Assembly: GCA_030591195.1 (NCBI GenBank)
Contig: JAUVBO010000003.1
Coordinates: forward strand, 1-23,422
Length of the DNA: 23,422 bases
Direction: 5' to 3'
Source of the DNA: Pseudomonadota bacterium
GTDB lineage: Bacteria > Myxococcota > Polyangia > GCA-2747355 > JACKDQ01
Below, in pieces: positions 1-7,440 of the stretch; position 1 is the first letter of the stretch; every line of letters begins with the position of its first letter. The translations under genes were made by a program, and so were the position numbers. A model generated the notes under the pieces. It worked only from the letters and a program-made list of their open reading frames with translations, was not told the origin of the DNA and did not search any database.

Positions 1-2301
1 ACCGACGACGACCTCGTCGGCTCGGCCCACGTCGTCGACCCGCCGCGGGACGACGACTGGAACGCGATGCCCGGGGCAGCCGACGGCGGAGCGATGGGCG
101 GCTGGGACGCTTCCGCCGTGGCCGACGCTGGCGTGTGGCCTCAGCCGTCTCCGCCACCCAACGGTGGCGCTGACGGTGGCGTCGCGCCGGAGCAGCAGCC
201 GGTGCGCCAGAACTTCCCCGAGACGCTCTACGTCGACCCGGCGCTGATCACCGATGGCAACGGCGAGGCGGAGATCGACCTCGCGCTCGCCGACAGCATC
301 ACCAGCTGGCGGCTGACCGCGATCGCCAGCAGCCAGGCCGGTCAGCTCGGCTCGACCGCGGCCGGGATCAAGGTCTTTCAGCCGTTCTTCATCGACGTGC
401 TGTTGCCCGAGCACCTGCTGCAGAACGACGAGGTCACGGTGCCGGTGGCGGTCTACAACTACCTCGCGGATCCCCAGCAGGTGACGATCAAGGTCGACGT
501 CGAGCCCTGGTTCGAGCTGCTCGATGGGGCCGAGAAGCAGGTCGAGCTGCCGGCGCGGGCCGTGGGCTCGGTCAAGTTCCGCATCCGGGTCAAGCAGGTC
601 GGCAAGTTCGGCTTCACCGCCCGCGGCAGCAGCGCCGGCGACAGCGACGCGGTCAAGCGCCAGGTGCGGGTGCTCCCCGACGGCGTGCGCAAGGAGGTGG
701 TCTTCTCCGGGTCGCTCGAGCCCGGGACCACCGCCCACCAGGTCGCGATCCCCGAGGCGGCGATCGACGGCAGCGCTGATCTGTTCGTCAAGATCTACCC
801 CGGCATCCTCGCCGAGGTCGTCGAGGGCTTCGAGTCGATGCTGGCGGCGCCCACCGGCTGCTTCGAGCAGACCAGCTCGACGACCTACCCCAACGTGATG
901 GTGCTGCAGTACCTGCGGCAGGCCAAGCTCGCCACGCCCGAGCTGGAGCAGAAGGCCAGCGACTACATCGCCCAGGGCTACCAGCGGCTGCTGAGCTACG
1001 AGGTCACCGGCGGCGGCTTCTCGCTGTGGGGTGATCCGCCGGCCCATCCGACGCTGACGGCCTTTGGACTGATGGAGTTTTATGACATGTCGCAGGTGCG
1101 CTTCGTCGACCCCGAGCTGCTCGACCGCACCCGCCAGTGGCTGCTCCAGCAGCAGGGGCCGACCGGCGCCTTTCCCGCGCCGAGCAACCCGCCGCTCGAC
1201 GGCACCGCCAGCGGCATGGCTGACGGTGAGGTCCGCGCCACCGCCTACGCCGCCTGGGCCCTGGCCCACAGCGGCGAGACCGGCCCGGCGGTGCAGCAGT
1301 CGCTCTCCTTTCTCCGTGGCCAGGCGTCAGGTCTCGACGACGCCTACAGTCAAGCAGTCGTGGCCAACGCGCTGCTCGCCGGAGCGCCGGGCGACGCTAC
1401 CGCTGGCCAGCTGGTCGCCAAGCTCAAGGCCTCGGCGACCAAGGACGGCGACACGGCGATGTGGGGCTCGACCAGCCAGAGCCTCTACAACGGCTACGGC
1501 CAGTCGATGAACCTCGAGATCATCGCGCTGGTGCTCAGCGCGCTGCTCGCTGCCGGCGACAGCGGCGAGCTGGTGACGCAGGGCATCGCCTACCTGACCA
1601 AGAACAAGAGCGCGCTCGGCGGCTTCCACACCACCCAGGCCACGGTGCTCGCCCTGCGCGTGCTGCTCACCGCGCTCGCCAAGCAGGGGGGCAACTCCGC
1701 GGCGGGTACGGTGACCGTCTCGCACAACGGCGTCGCCCAGGGCAGCGCCGAGCTGACCGAGCAGACCAGCGACGTTACGCGCTACTTCGACCTCAAGGGC
1801 GCCGCCATCGAAGGGACCAACACCGTCGCCCTCGACTTCGTCGGCAGCGGCGCGCTGAGCTACCAGGTGGTCGGCGTCTACTACCTGCCCCACGCGACCC
1901 AGTCGTCAGGAGCCGCGCCGTTCGACTTCAGCGTCGCCTACGACCGCACCGAGCTGGCAATGGGCGAGAAGCTGCTGGTCACCGCGACGATCGTCAAGAC
2001 CGGCGGCGGCGCCGTGCCCCAGGCGATGATCCACCTGGGGCTACCACCTGGCTTCACCTTCGACGAGTCCCAGCTGCTGCAGTCGAACCAGGGTACGGTG
2101 AACAACGTCGAGCAGAAGGGCCCCCACCTGGTGCTCTACCTCGGCGACGTCGTCGGCTCGGCCACGGTCACCGTCCCGTTGACGGCGACCCTGGCGGTCA
2201 AGGCCAAGGCGCCGGCCTCGCTGGCCTACCCGTACTACACCCCCGAGATGGTCCGGGTGGTCGAGACCCCGACGGTGACGGTGATCGGCACGCCGCTCTG
2301 A
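1..2301 (+). CDS. Alpha-2-macroglobulin-like thioester protein, 3' part (5' end outside window)
   Basis: The frame is open from base 1, so the gene starts upstream of the window and 766 codons are seen. A low-complexity Gly/Ala/Asp/Pro linker (codons 1-65) leads into the segment beginning NFPETLYVDP, typical of the A2M domain. Codons 286-290 read GCFEQ, matching the thioester motif Gly-Cys-x-Glu-Gln; Cys287 would bond to Gln290. A helical thioester domain with Trp/Gly-rich repeats follows. The last ~130 codons look like a beta-sandwich resembling the receptor-binding-like domain. Bacterial A2Ms are envelope or periplasmic protease traps that may protect against foreign proteases; that role is family knowledge. 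The signal peptide, macroglobulin domains and bait region are not visible, so lipoprotein or secreted status is unknown. The stop is followed by a repeat-rich spacer, so it is probably the last gene of its unit. Confidence 0.88.
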   Translation, partial: TDDDLVGSAHVVDPPRDDDWNAMPGAADGGAMGGWDASAVADAGVWPQPSPPPNGGADGGVAPEQQPVRQNFPETLYVDPALITDGNGEAEIDLALADSITSWRLTAIASSQAGQLGSTAAGIKVFQPFFIDVLLPEHLLQNDEVTVPVAVYNYLADPQQVTIKVDVEPWFELLDGAEKQVELPARAVGSVKFRIRVKQVGKFGFTARGSSAGDSDAVKRQVRVLPDGVRKEVVFSGSLEPGTTAHQVAIPEAAIDGSADLFVKIYPGILAEVVEGFESMLAAPTGCFEQTSSTTYPNVMVLQYLRQAKLATPELEQKASDYIAQGYQRLLSYEVTGGGFSLWGDPPAHPTLTAFGLMEFYDMSQVRFVDPELLDRTRQWLLQQQGPTGAFPAPSNPPLDGTASGMADGEVRATAYAAWALAHSGETGPAVQQSLSFLRGQASGLDDAYSQAVVANALLAGAPGDATAGQLVAKLKASATKDGDTAMWGSTSQSLYNGYGQSMNLEIIALVLSALLAAGDSGELVTQGIAYLTKNKSALGGFHTTQATVLALRVLLTALAKQGGNSAAGTVTVSHNGVAQGSAELTEQTSDVTRYFDLKGAAIEGTNTVALDFVGSGALSYQVVGVYYLPHATQSSGAAPFDFSVAYDRTELAMGEKLLVTATIVKTGGGAVPQAMIHLGLPPGFTFDESQLLQSNQGTVNNVEQKGPHLVLYLGDVVGSATVTVPLTATLAVKAKAPASLAYPYYTPEMVRVVETPTVTVIGTPL

Positions 2302-2316
2302 CCCACGAAAGGCGCG

Positions 2317-2402
2317 GTCGCGCGCGTCCCCAGAGAGGCGGCGGCCCACCTCCCGCTAGCGCAAACGCCCCGCGAAAAACCGAGAAGCCCGAACGCTGCC
2401 AG
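2317..2402 (+). repeat. ~86-bp direct repeat, copy 1
   Basis: It begins about 15 bases after the stop of the A2M-like gene. It aligns with 2747-2835 with a few substitutions and single-base indels; shared blocks include GGCGGCGGCCCACCTCCC, CCGAGAAGCCC and GAACGCTGC. Both copies are next to a GCGCGGTCGCGCGC string (2311-2324 and 2846-2859). The spacing and flanking IS-end-like palindromes suggest a non-autonomous or decayed mobile element, but no coding remnant supports this. Confidence 0.7.
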
Positions 2403-2428
2403 CCTGAAACTTCGCCTGGTTGATCGCG

Positions 2429-2482
2429 GAGGTGTAACTTTGGCGGGGTGTATGAATCGTCCCACCCGCTAAAGTGACACTC
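2429..2482 (+). repeat. 54-bp repeat with inverted ends, copy A
   Basis: It matches 2554-2607 at 52 of 54 positions. Within the unit, TGTAACTTTGGCGGG and CCCGCTAAAGTGACA are imperfect inverted repeats (13 of 15 pair) around an 18-base centre. The TG...CA ends and the short conserved arms resemble terminal repeats of insertion sequences such as the IS21 group; this resemblance is from memory and was not checked. Confidence 0.75.
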
Positions 2483-2521
2483 TGGCGCCCAGGGAAGCGT
2501 CAGAGTGTCAAGTTAGGCGGG
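2464..2521. repeat. Long imperfect palindrome between the 54-bp repeats
   Basis: TGACACTCTGGCG (2474-2486) pairs with CGTCAGAGTGTCA (2498-2510) at 12 of 13 positions around an 11-base loop. The pairing continues outward, with one bulge, between CCCGCTAA and TTAGGCGGG. The right arm is a further degenerate copy of the repeat end, so the site carries nested IS-end-like sequences. Confidence 0.6.
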
Positions 2522-2553
2522 GAGATGGCGCATCCACGCGACAAACGCGACCA

Positions 2554-2607
2554 GAGGTGTAACTTTGGCGGGGTGTATGAATCGTCTCACCCGCCAAAGT
2601 GACACTC
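2554..2607 (+). repeat. 54-bp repeat with inverted ends, copy B
   Basis: Second copy of the 2429-2482 unit, in the same orientation, 125 bases downstream. The only differences are two T/C changes in the right half. Here the arms TGTAACTTTGGCGGG and CCCGCCAAAGTGACA pair at 14 of 15 positions, better than in copy A. Confidence 0.75.
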
Positions 2608-2717
2608 CCGGTTCGGGCCAGCTGTCTCCTCGCTCCAATCTCGCAATGCTCGCTCGCATTCCTGCCGAGAGCGACGCCACGCCGTGTGCTGATCGCGATC
2701 CCGGAAGCGTTTGCGCA

Positions 2718-2784
2718 GGAGGTGGGCCGCCGTCTCCCGCCGGCCCGTCCGCGCGCGTCCCTAGGGAGGCGGCGGCCCACCTCC
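2718..2784. repeat. Large hairpin, 21-bp arms with one mismatch
   Basis: The arm at 2718-2738 is the reverse complement of 2764-2784 at 20 of 21 positions, around a 25-base centre. The right arm belongs to copy 2 of the 86-bp repeat. The left arm, extended to 2707, is an inverted copy of the same part of copy 1: GCGTTTGCGC and then GGAGGTGGGCCGCCG, separated by 1 base here and by 5 in copy 1. The repeat core is therefore present three times, once inverted. Confidence 0.75.
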
Positions 2785-2835
2785 CACCAGAGCGAACGCC
2801 CCCCCGAAAAGCCGAGAAGCCCCGAACGCTGCTAG
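2747..2835 (+). repeat. ~86-bp direct repeat, copy 2
   Basis: Second copy of the unit at 2317-2402, about 430 bases downstream and in the same orientation. Small indels, mostly in C-runs, separate the copies. Its first third forms the right arm of the hairpin at 2718-2784. Confidence 0.7.
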
Positions 2836-3179
2836 TCCCCAGACAAGCGCGGTCGCGCGCTGACGCGGGACGATTGACCCCACCATCTTTGCCCTGGCTC
2901 GGCCCACTCCGCGGATTATGAAGCGATCGCTCGCGGTTGATTGCCGGGGACGGACGGATCCGCGGCGCTGGTCAGTGTTGACCCCAGCGCCGGCTCGAAC
3001 GGCGCAACCACCGCAAGCCAGATCTCCCGATAATATCAGGGATAAATGCGTTGCTGCTGTCTGTCTCCGACCGCCAGAGCAGCCGGCTAATCGGACTTTT
3101 TAATCCAGTATTTTGGTAATTTATCCAACGGTTTCCTGGATGGAAGACCATGGCACGGAAGATGTATTGCTGGGGTGGC

Positions 3180-5033
3180 ATGTCCACACCAAACATGAAA
3201 TCCATCGCGATAACTCTGACTCTGTGCTCGGCCTTGATCGGCTGTGACCCGCCGAGGACGGGCTCCTCGGTCGACCCCCGTGACGCGCCAGCTCCCAGCG
3301 GCGCCAAGGTTCTGGCCCAGCTCCAGAGCGACCGGCAGGTCCGCGCCGCGGTGGCGTGGGCAGCGGTGGAGATCGATCTCAACCGCCCCAAGGGGGTCGC
3401 CCGCCTGATCGCGACGCTGAAGGACGACCTCCGAGGTCGGGGTCTTGACGTCAGCTCGCTGGACAAGATCGACGACCGGCACATCGGCCAGCCGCTGCCG
3501 CTCTACGGGATCGATCACGCCACGCTGACCCATGACTTGAGCGATGGGCTGGGTCAGAAGCGACAGTCGCTCGGTCAGCCGCCCACCGACTCGCTCGAGC
3601 AGTGGTTCGAGTGCCCGCTCTACGCGCCGGGCGAGGACCAGGGGACGGCCTGCGACGAGCTGGTCCAGGCGGTGCTGATCAAGGTCCGTCAGGCGATCGA
3701 GCAGGACCACCAGGCCGCCCTCGACGAGCTGCTGGTGGCCTACGAGGGCCAGCCTGAGCTGGCCCAGAAGTTCATCGCCGCCTGGGCCCAGGCCGCCGAG
3801 ATCTACGGCGCCAACGTCGCGGCGATCTACGCCGAGCACGAGCTGCGCGCCGCCGCCCAGTGCGACGACGACGCCACGGTGATGCGCGTCTCGGTCCAGC
3901 TCGGCACCGAGCAGGGCATCGAGATCGTCGAGGGCTACCGCGAGTGGGCCGAGCAGCAGGTGCGCAGCTGCGTCGTCGACACCGACGTGATCGCCGAGCA
4001 GGTGCGGGTGATGTCGAAGAACCAGGTCACCTCGTACATGGAGCTGCACGCGGTCTGCGTCAGCGCTGACTTCAGCGGCGAGAACGCGATGCTCAAGGAG
4101 TCGGAGGTCTCGCGTCGCACCGGGATCTTGCGCGGCATCGATCACCGGGTCCAGGTGCTCCGCCAGCAGCTATACTCGCTCCGCCAGCAGACCCCCTGCT
4201 ACTGCGAGACGCCCGACTTCAGCACCACCGTCACCACGCCGCGCCAGCAAGGCAGCTGCTGGGTCGATGTCGGCGGCTGGAGCGCGCGGGACAACCGCGA
4301 CAGCCGGCACCGTTACCAGGGCTGGTGGCGCGCCAGCGAGATCGGCAAGTTCTGCTGTCGACTCAAGGGCCGCAAGGAGGTCTGCGTCGGCAAGTACGAC
4401 AACGGCGACACCGGCTACTGCCACGTCGGCGGCGACACCATGCGCTGCGACTGCGAGCACGTGCACGTCGGCTCGCCGCTGGTGATCGACCTCGACGGCG
4501 ACGGCCTCGCGTTCGCCGACCGGACGGTGCGCTTCGATCTCCACGCCCGGGGGCAGGCCCAGCGGACGAGCTGGATCGGCCCGCGGGAAGCGCTGCTCGC
4601 CGTCGACCTCGATGGCGACGGCAAGATCAACAGCGGCGCCGAGCTGTTCGGCAACGCCAGCGACTGCGACGGACGGCGCTGCTTCGACGGCGTCGTGGCC
4701 CTGGCGCGCTTCGACAGGGCCGTCGACGGCGGCAACGGCGACGGTCGGATCGACCGCGACGACGCCGTCTTCAGCCGGTTGCTGCTCTGGCGCGATGCCA
4801 ACCAGGACGGCGTCTCCCAGCCGGCCGAGCTCACCTCGCCAGACGAGCTCGGCCTGGTTGGCCTCGACGTTGGCGGCGCGACCTACCAGACCGAGCGCTA
4901 CCTCGGCGGCACCAGCACCGTCCGGCTCCGGGTGCTGACCCGCGAGGGCTTCCGCGACGCCTACGATGTCTGGTTCTACACCCGCCTCGAGACTCCGAGC
5001 CTCGCCGCGATGATGCCGCGCGACGCCCGCTAG
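3180..5033 (+). CDS. Lipoprotein with Cys-rich centre and FrpC-like calcium-binding C-terminal domain
   Basis: I chose ATG 3180 because it gives a compact signal sequence ending in the lipobox ALIGC. ATG 3195 (MKS...) is equally likely; ATG 3150 has a better upstream GGAAG but would make a long n-region. The region after the lipobox is mainly helical. A cysteine-rich segment (roughly residues 338-430) with several CxC/CC pairs follows. The C-terminal ~180 residues carry DLDGDG at 437-442 and 476-481, NGDGRID near 520 and DANQDG near 540, in an arrangement typical of the domain shared by FrpC-type and other calcium-binding secreted proteins. Inferred role: surface lipoprotein that binds calcium; partner unknown. 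The usual RTX nonapeptides are absent. It stands alone between two large spacers. Confidence 0.8.
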   Translation: MSTPNMKSIAITLTLCSALIGCDPPRTGSSVDPRDAPAPSGAKVLAQLQSDRQVRAAVAWAAVEIDLNRPKGVARLIATLKDDLRGRGLDVSSLDKIDDRHIGQPLPLYGIDHATLTHDLSDGLGQKRQSLGQPPTDSLEQWFECPLYAPGEDQGTACDELVQAVLIKVRQAIEQDHQAALDELLVAYEGQPELAQKFIAAWAQAAEIYGANVAAIYAEHELRAAAQCDDDATVMRVSVQLGTEQGIEIVEGYREWAEQQVRSCVVDTDVIAEQVRVMSKNQVTSYMELHAVCVSADFSGENAMLKESEVSRRTGILRGIDHRVQVLRQQLYSLRQQTPCYCETPDFSTTVTTPRQQGSCWVDVGGWSARDNRDSRHRYQGWWRASEIGKFCCRLKGRKEVCVGKYDNGDTGYCHVGGDTMRCDCEHVHVGSPLVIDLDGDGLAFADRTVRFDLHARGQAQRTSWIGPREALLAVDLDGDGKINSGAELFGNASDCDGRRCFDGVVALARFDRAVDGGNGDGRIDRDDAVFSRLLLWRDANQDGVSQPAELTSPDELGLVGLDVGGATYQTERYLGGTSTVRLRVLTREGFRDAYDVWFYTRLETPSLAAMMPRDAR

Positions 5034-5044
5034 CGGCTGGCGTC
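5022..5044 (+). terminator. Hairpin around the stop codon
   Basis: GACGCC (5022-5027) and GGCGTC (5039-5044) are perfect inverted repeats, and the loop contains the TAG stop. There is no T-run, so termination is uncertain. Confidence 0.3.
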
Positions 5045-5419
5045 ATCGAACATCGCGTTCGTTCCCTTCGGCGGTCACGGCGTCGTGACACCCTGGAGGC
5101 GTCCACCCGCACGCGCTCCGCTCCGCCGTCACCGTCGTCGACCGGGTCCGGGCCGATGAGGCCGCCGTCCGTCATCGGCTAGGAGACTCCGGCCTCGAGG
5201 TCGCTGCCGTCACCGCGGCACGACGCCCACTGCGGACTCGAACGAGCAGTCGTTTTGCAGCCGAGTCTCTCGATGTCGGTCGCGGCCTGCCACCGACCGG
5301 CCGGGTCAGATCTCGGACAGGTTGAAATCATTTAATATTCTCTTGGGGGGAGATCCCAGAATCCGCGGCGCGCTCCTTGCTCTCTGCACGCAGGCGTCAA
5401 CCCGATACAGGAGTGCAGA
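5034..5419. other. Spacer of 386 bases without a gene
   Basis: No coding frame is convincing. There are several short inverted repeats: GCCGATGA/TCATCGGC (5152-5159/5172-5179), GACTCG/CGAGTC and CGGTCG/CGACCG. An A/T-rich patch around 5320-5342 (TTGAAATCATTTAATATTCT) stands out in otherwise GC-rich DNA about 80 bases before the next gene and probably marks its promoter region. Clear -35/-10 spacing is not present. Confidence 0.5.
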
Positions 5420-6442
5420 ATGGTCACAGCCGTGGTGCCGAAGCGCGGAGGGAACCCCCTCGACTGGTTCCCGATTCCTTGTCTGCTGGCGATCTCGTTG
5501 CTGCTGTCCGCGAGCCTCGCGCAGGCGAATGCCACGGCGCGGTTCCGCGTGACCGACGTCCAGACGCTCAAGGCGGGCAAGCAAGCCAAGCTGACGATCT
5601 TCTGGGAGTACAACGACGGCAACTCCAGCTACAGCGGCAAGGGGGTCAAGTTCTACCTGCACAGCAAGCTGCCGGGATACGGCAACGCTCAGAAGGGAAC
5701 CAAGATCACCCAGAAGGTCGACATGACCAACGGCAACGGGCTGGCCACGCTGCTCGTCGACCTGCCCCCGGGCGCTCAGCCGGGACAGAAGCTGGTGCTT
5801 ACTGGAGTCTGGCCGGGCTATGGCCACCAGTGGGGCACCGACGCGGGCCGGGCCGGTGGCCAGTTCGCCTTGCCGACCAGCGCGACCGGCGGGCTGAAGG
5901 TGCCTGTCAACCAGGCCACCGCCGTGGACTTCGCCCAGCTACCCGGCGTCGGCCCCGCCCTGGCGCAGCGGATGGTGGCCTTCCGTGACCAGCAGAAGGG
6001 AAAGAAGATCAAATCGCTCGGGCAGCTGGTCGGCGTCAAGGGCATCAGCCCCAAGAAGCTGACCCGGCTGCAGCCCTACCTGACGACCAAGGCGCCGAAG
6101 CGGCTCCCGACGATCGGCCAGATCAGCGTCAACCTCAACTCGGCGACCCAGGCCCAGCTGCAAGCGGTGCCAGGGATCGGACCCGCCAGGGCCAAGGCGA
6201 TCGTCGATCACCGGGCGACGATGAAGAAGCAGCCCTACGCCTACCAGCGCAAGTTTCGCAGCAACTGGGACGTGACCAAGGTTCCGGGCATCACCTCGGG
6301 TCTGATGACCAAGCTTCAGCCCTACATCAAGTTCTCCGGTAGAACGAAGGCCCCCCGAGCGCGGCGAAACTCGGCGCTCCGGCGTCCCGCTCGCCGCGGC
6401 ATCCTGTCCCCGCGGAGCTGGTTCCGTCCCCGCCGCCGCTGA
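5420..6442 (+). CDS. Exported protein with two ComEA-like helix-hairpin-helix domains
   Basis: ATG 5420 has AGGAG six bases upstream. The N-terminus, after a short polar stretch, has a hydrophobic segment ending LAQANA, consistent with Sec export. Residues ~36-145 look like a beta-sandwich with no family I can name. Two helix-hairpin-helix units follow: one near 160-215 (LPGVGPALAQRM) and one near 235-305 (VNLNSATQAQLQAVPGIGPA). The second matches ComEA-type proteins, in which this fold binds DNA without sequence specificity. The last ~35 residues are strongly basic (many Arg). Inference: an exported nucleic-acid-binding protein, perhaps for DNA uptake or extracellular DNA attachment. No com genes lie nearby. 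The Arg-rich tail could also be readthrough of former non-coding sequence. Confidence 0.8.
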   Translation: MVTAVVPKRGGNPLDWFPIPCLLAISLLLSASLAQANATARFRVTDVQTLKAGKQAKLTIFWEYNDGNSSYSGKGVKFYLHSKLPGYGNAQKGTKITQKVDMTNGNGLATLLVDLPPGAQPGQKLVLTGVWPGYGHQWGTDAGRAGGQFALPTSATGGLKVPVNQATAVDFAQLPGVGPALAQRMVAFRDQQKGKKIKSLGQLVGVKGISPKKLTRLQPYLTTKAPKRLPTIGQISVNLNSATQAQLQAVPGIGPARAKAIVDHRATMKKQPYAYQRKFRSNWDVTKVPGITSGLMTKLQPYIKFSGRTKAPRARRNSALRRPARRGILSPRSWFRPRRR

Positions 6443-6461
6443 GCTTGGCAGCGCCAAGCTC
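6441..6461 (+). terminator. Perfect 9-bp hairpin overlapping the stop
   Basis: GAGCTTGGC and GCCAAGCTC pair perfectly around AGC, starting within the TGA of the helix-hairpin-helix gene. The stem is stable, but C-rich sequence rather than a T-run follows. Confidence 0.5.
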
Positions 6462-6609
6462 CCCTGACTGACCACCGACGTAGCCGGATCTGGGGCAAAA
6501 GGGTCCAGTTTTCGGTGCAAGGCCCAATCCCCAGCGACACAAGGCGTCGATATCGTGAATGGTACGCCCCCTTCGCACATGGCGTGGGGGTTGCACATCT
6601 GCTAGCACA

Positions 6610-7398
6610 ATGATGCGCATGCCCATTCGTTTGCTCACATCCTTAGCCCTGGTCGCGTGCTTCGCTTCCTGCCCGCGGCCTGATGACAGCGCCCCGCATC
6701 AAACCTCGCTGAGTCGAATCCCGGCCGGCAAGGCCTCGCTGGCTCAGGGCGGCTGGACCTCGCTCGTCGCCCGCTGCGGTGCGCCGGAGGTTCCTCGCTA
6801 CATCAAGCACCGTGAGCTCGATCCGAAGAACCGCACCCGGGTCTTGCCCGCGCCGACCCTTCAGCGTGGGAGCATCGGCCAGCCGATCGTGGTGCGCAAG
6901 GACCAGGCCTACCTCTACTCGATCGCTGCGGACGGCACCTTCCTCGTCGCCGAGAAACGTCCCGTCGGCAGCAACGACGAGTGCGGTCACCCGAACCTCA
7001 CCGGTGGCAAGCCGGCCCGGCTGTCGGGCGAGCTGCGCCACGACCCGCAGCGCGGCAAGTTGGTGATCGACAACCGCTCGGGCCGCTATGGCTACCAGCT
7101 CTCGCGCAAGCGTCAGCACCTCGCGGCCGCCTGCACCTTGCTCGAGCGCATCGGCGTGCGCTATCGCGACGGCACGCGCGCGACCCTCGTCGAGCGTTGG
7201 GTCGAGCCCCGCCGCACCGACGAGTATCGGCTGATCGACTGCGTCCGCCCGCTGATCAAGGGCGCGCCGGCGGGCTTCGACGGCAACGGCTGGCGCAGTG
7301 CCTTCGTCTCGGCCCTGGGGCTGGTCACGGCCGAGCGCACCGCGAGCTGTGCGCGGCTGCTCGCCCGCGCGGCCGCCGCCGGCGCTGCCACCCTGTAG
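6610..7398 (+). CDS. Lipoprotein of unknown function with an SGRY motif
   Basis: I start at ATG 6610, giving MMRMPIRLL and a lipobox LVAC with Cys17; an FASC four residues later is an alternative. A longer frame from 6559 would add an unsuitable charged N-terminus. ATG 6613 and 6619 are also possible, and there is no clear ribosome binding site. The mature 246 residues are soluble-looking. The core reads GELRHDPQRGKLVIDNRSGRYG (shown here as two parts: GELRHDPQRGKL then VIDNRSGRYG), with Ser157-Gly-Arg-Tyr160, followed by a helix ending in ERIGVRYRDG. This arrangement (a short strand, a turn, SG-x-Y, then a helix before G-V/I) recalls a segment found C-terminally in some bacterial polymorphic toxins. 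That is pattern memory only; no catalytic residues are evident. Two Cys in the C-terminal half may form a disulfide. It converges with the next gene. Confidence 0.7.
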   Translation: MMRMPIRLLTSLALVACFASCPRPDDSAPHQTSLSRIPAGKASLAQGGWTSLVARCGAPEVPRYIKHRELDPKNRTRVLPAPTLQRGSIGQPIVVRKDQAYLYSIAADGTFLVAEKRPVGSNDECGHPNLTGGKPARLSGELRHDPQRGKLVIDNRSGRYGYQLSRKRQHLAAACTLLERIGVRYRDGTRATLVERWVEPRRTDEYRLIDCVRPLIKGAPAGFDGNGWRSAFVSALGLVTAERTASCARLLARAAAAGAATL

Positions 7399-7410
7399 AT
7401 CGATCTTCAG

Positions 7411-7440
7411 CTTGCCCCGCGCTACTTCACGGCGGGCAAG
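7411..7440. terminator. Inverted repeat between convergent genes
   Basis: CTTGCCC (7411-7417) and GGGCAAG (7434-7440) pair perfectly, extended by GC after one bulged base. It lies after the SGRY lipoprotein stop, and its loop holds the stop of the minus-strand lipoprotein gene. It could serve both strands; no T-run is evident. Confidence 0.4.

Larger units (their letters stand above)
2302..3179. other. Gene-free, repeat-rich spacer
   Basis: This is 878 bases without a convincing gene. Short frames inside it (for example at 2565-2921) run across repeats and palindromes and look like no protein family I know. The first 530 bases are dominated by two pairs of direct repeats and several long palindromes, listed separately. 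The part from about 2900 to 3179 has lower GC, with an A/T-rich stretch around 3096-3126 just before the next gene. No transposase fragment is recognisable. Confidence 0.75.

Noticed and set aside
2429..2607. CRISPR array
   Set aside because: Only two full repeats, 54 bp long and internally palindromic, with one spacer-like gap that itself contains a repeat arm; no cas genes.
2565..2921. Small frames in the spacer after the A2M-like gene
   Set aside because: They run through direct repeats and a 21-bp hairpin and lack a recognisable domain or ribosome binding site.
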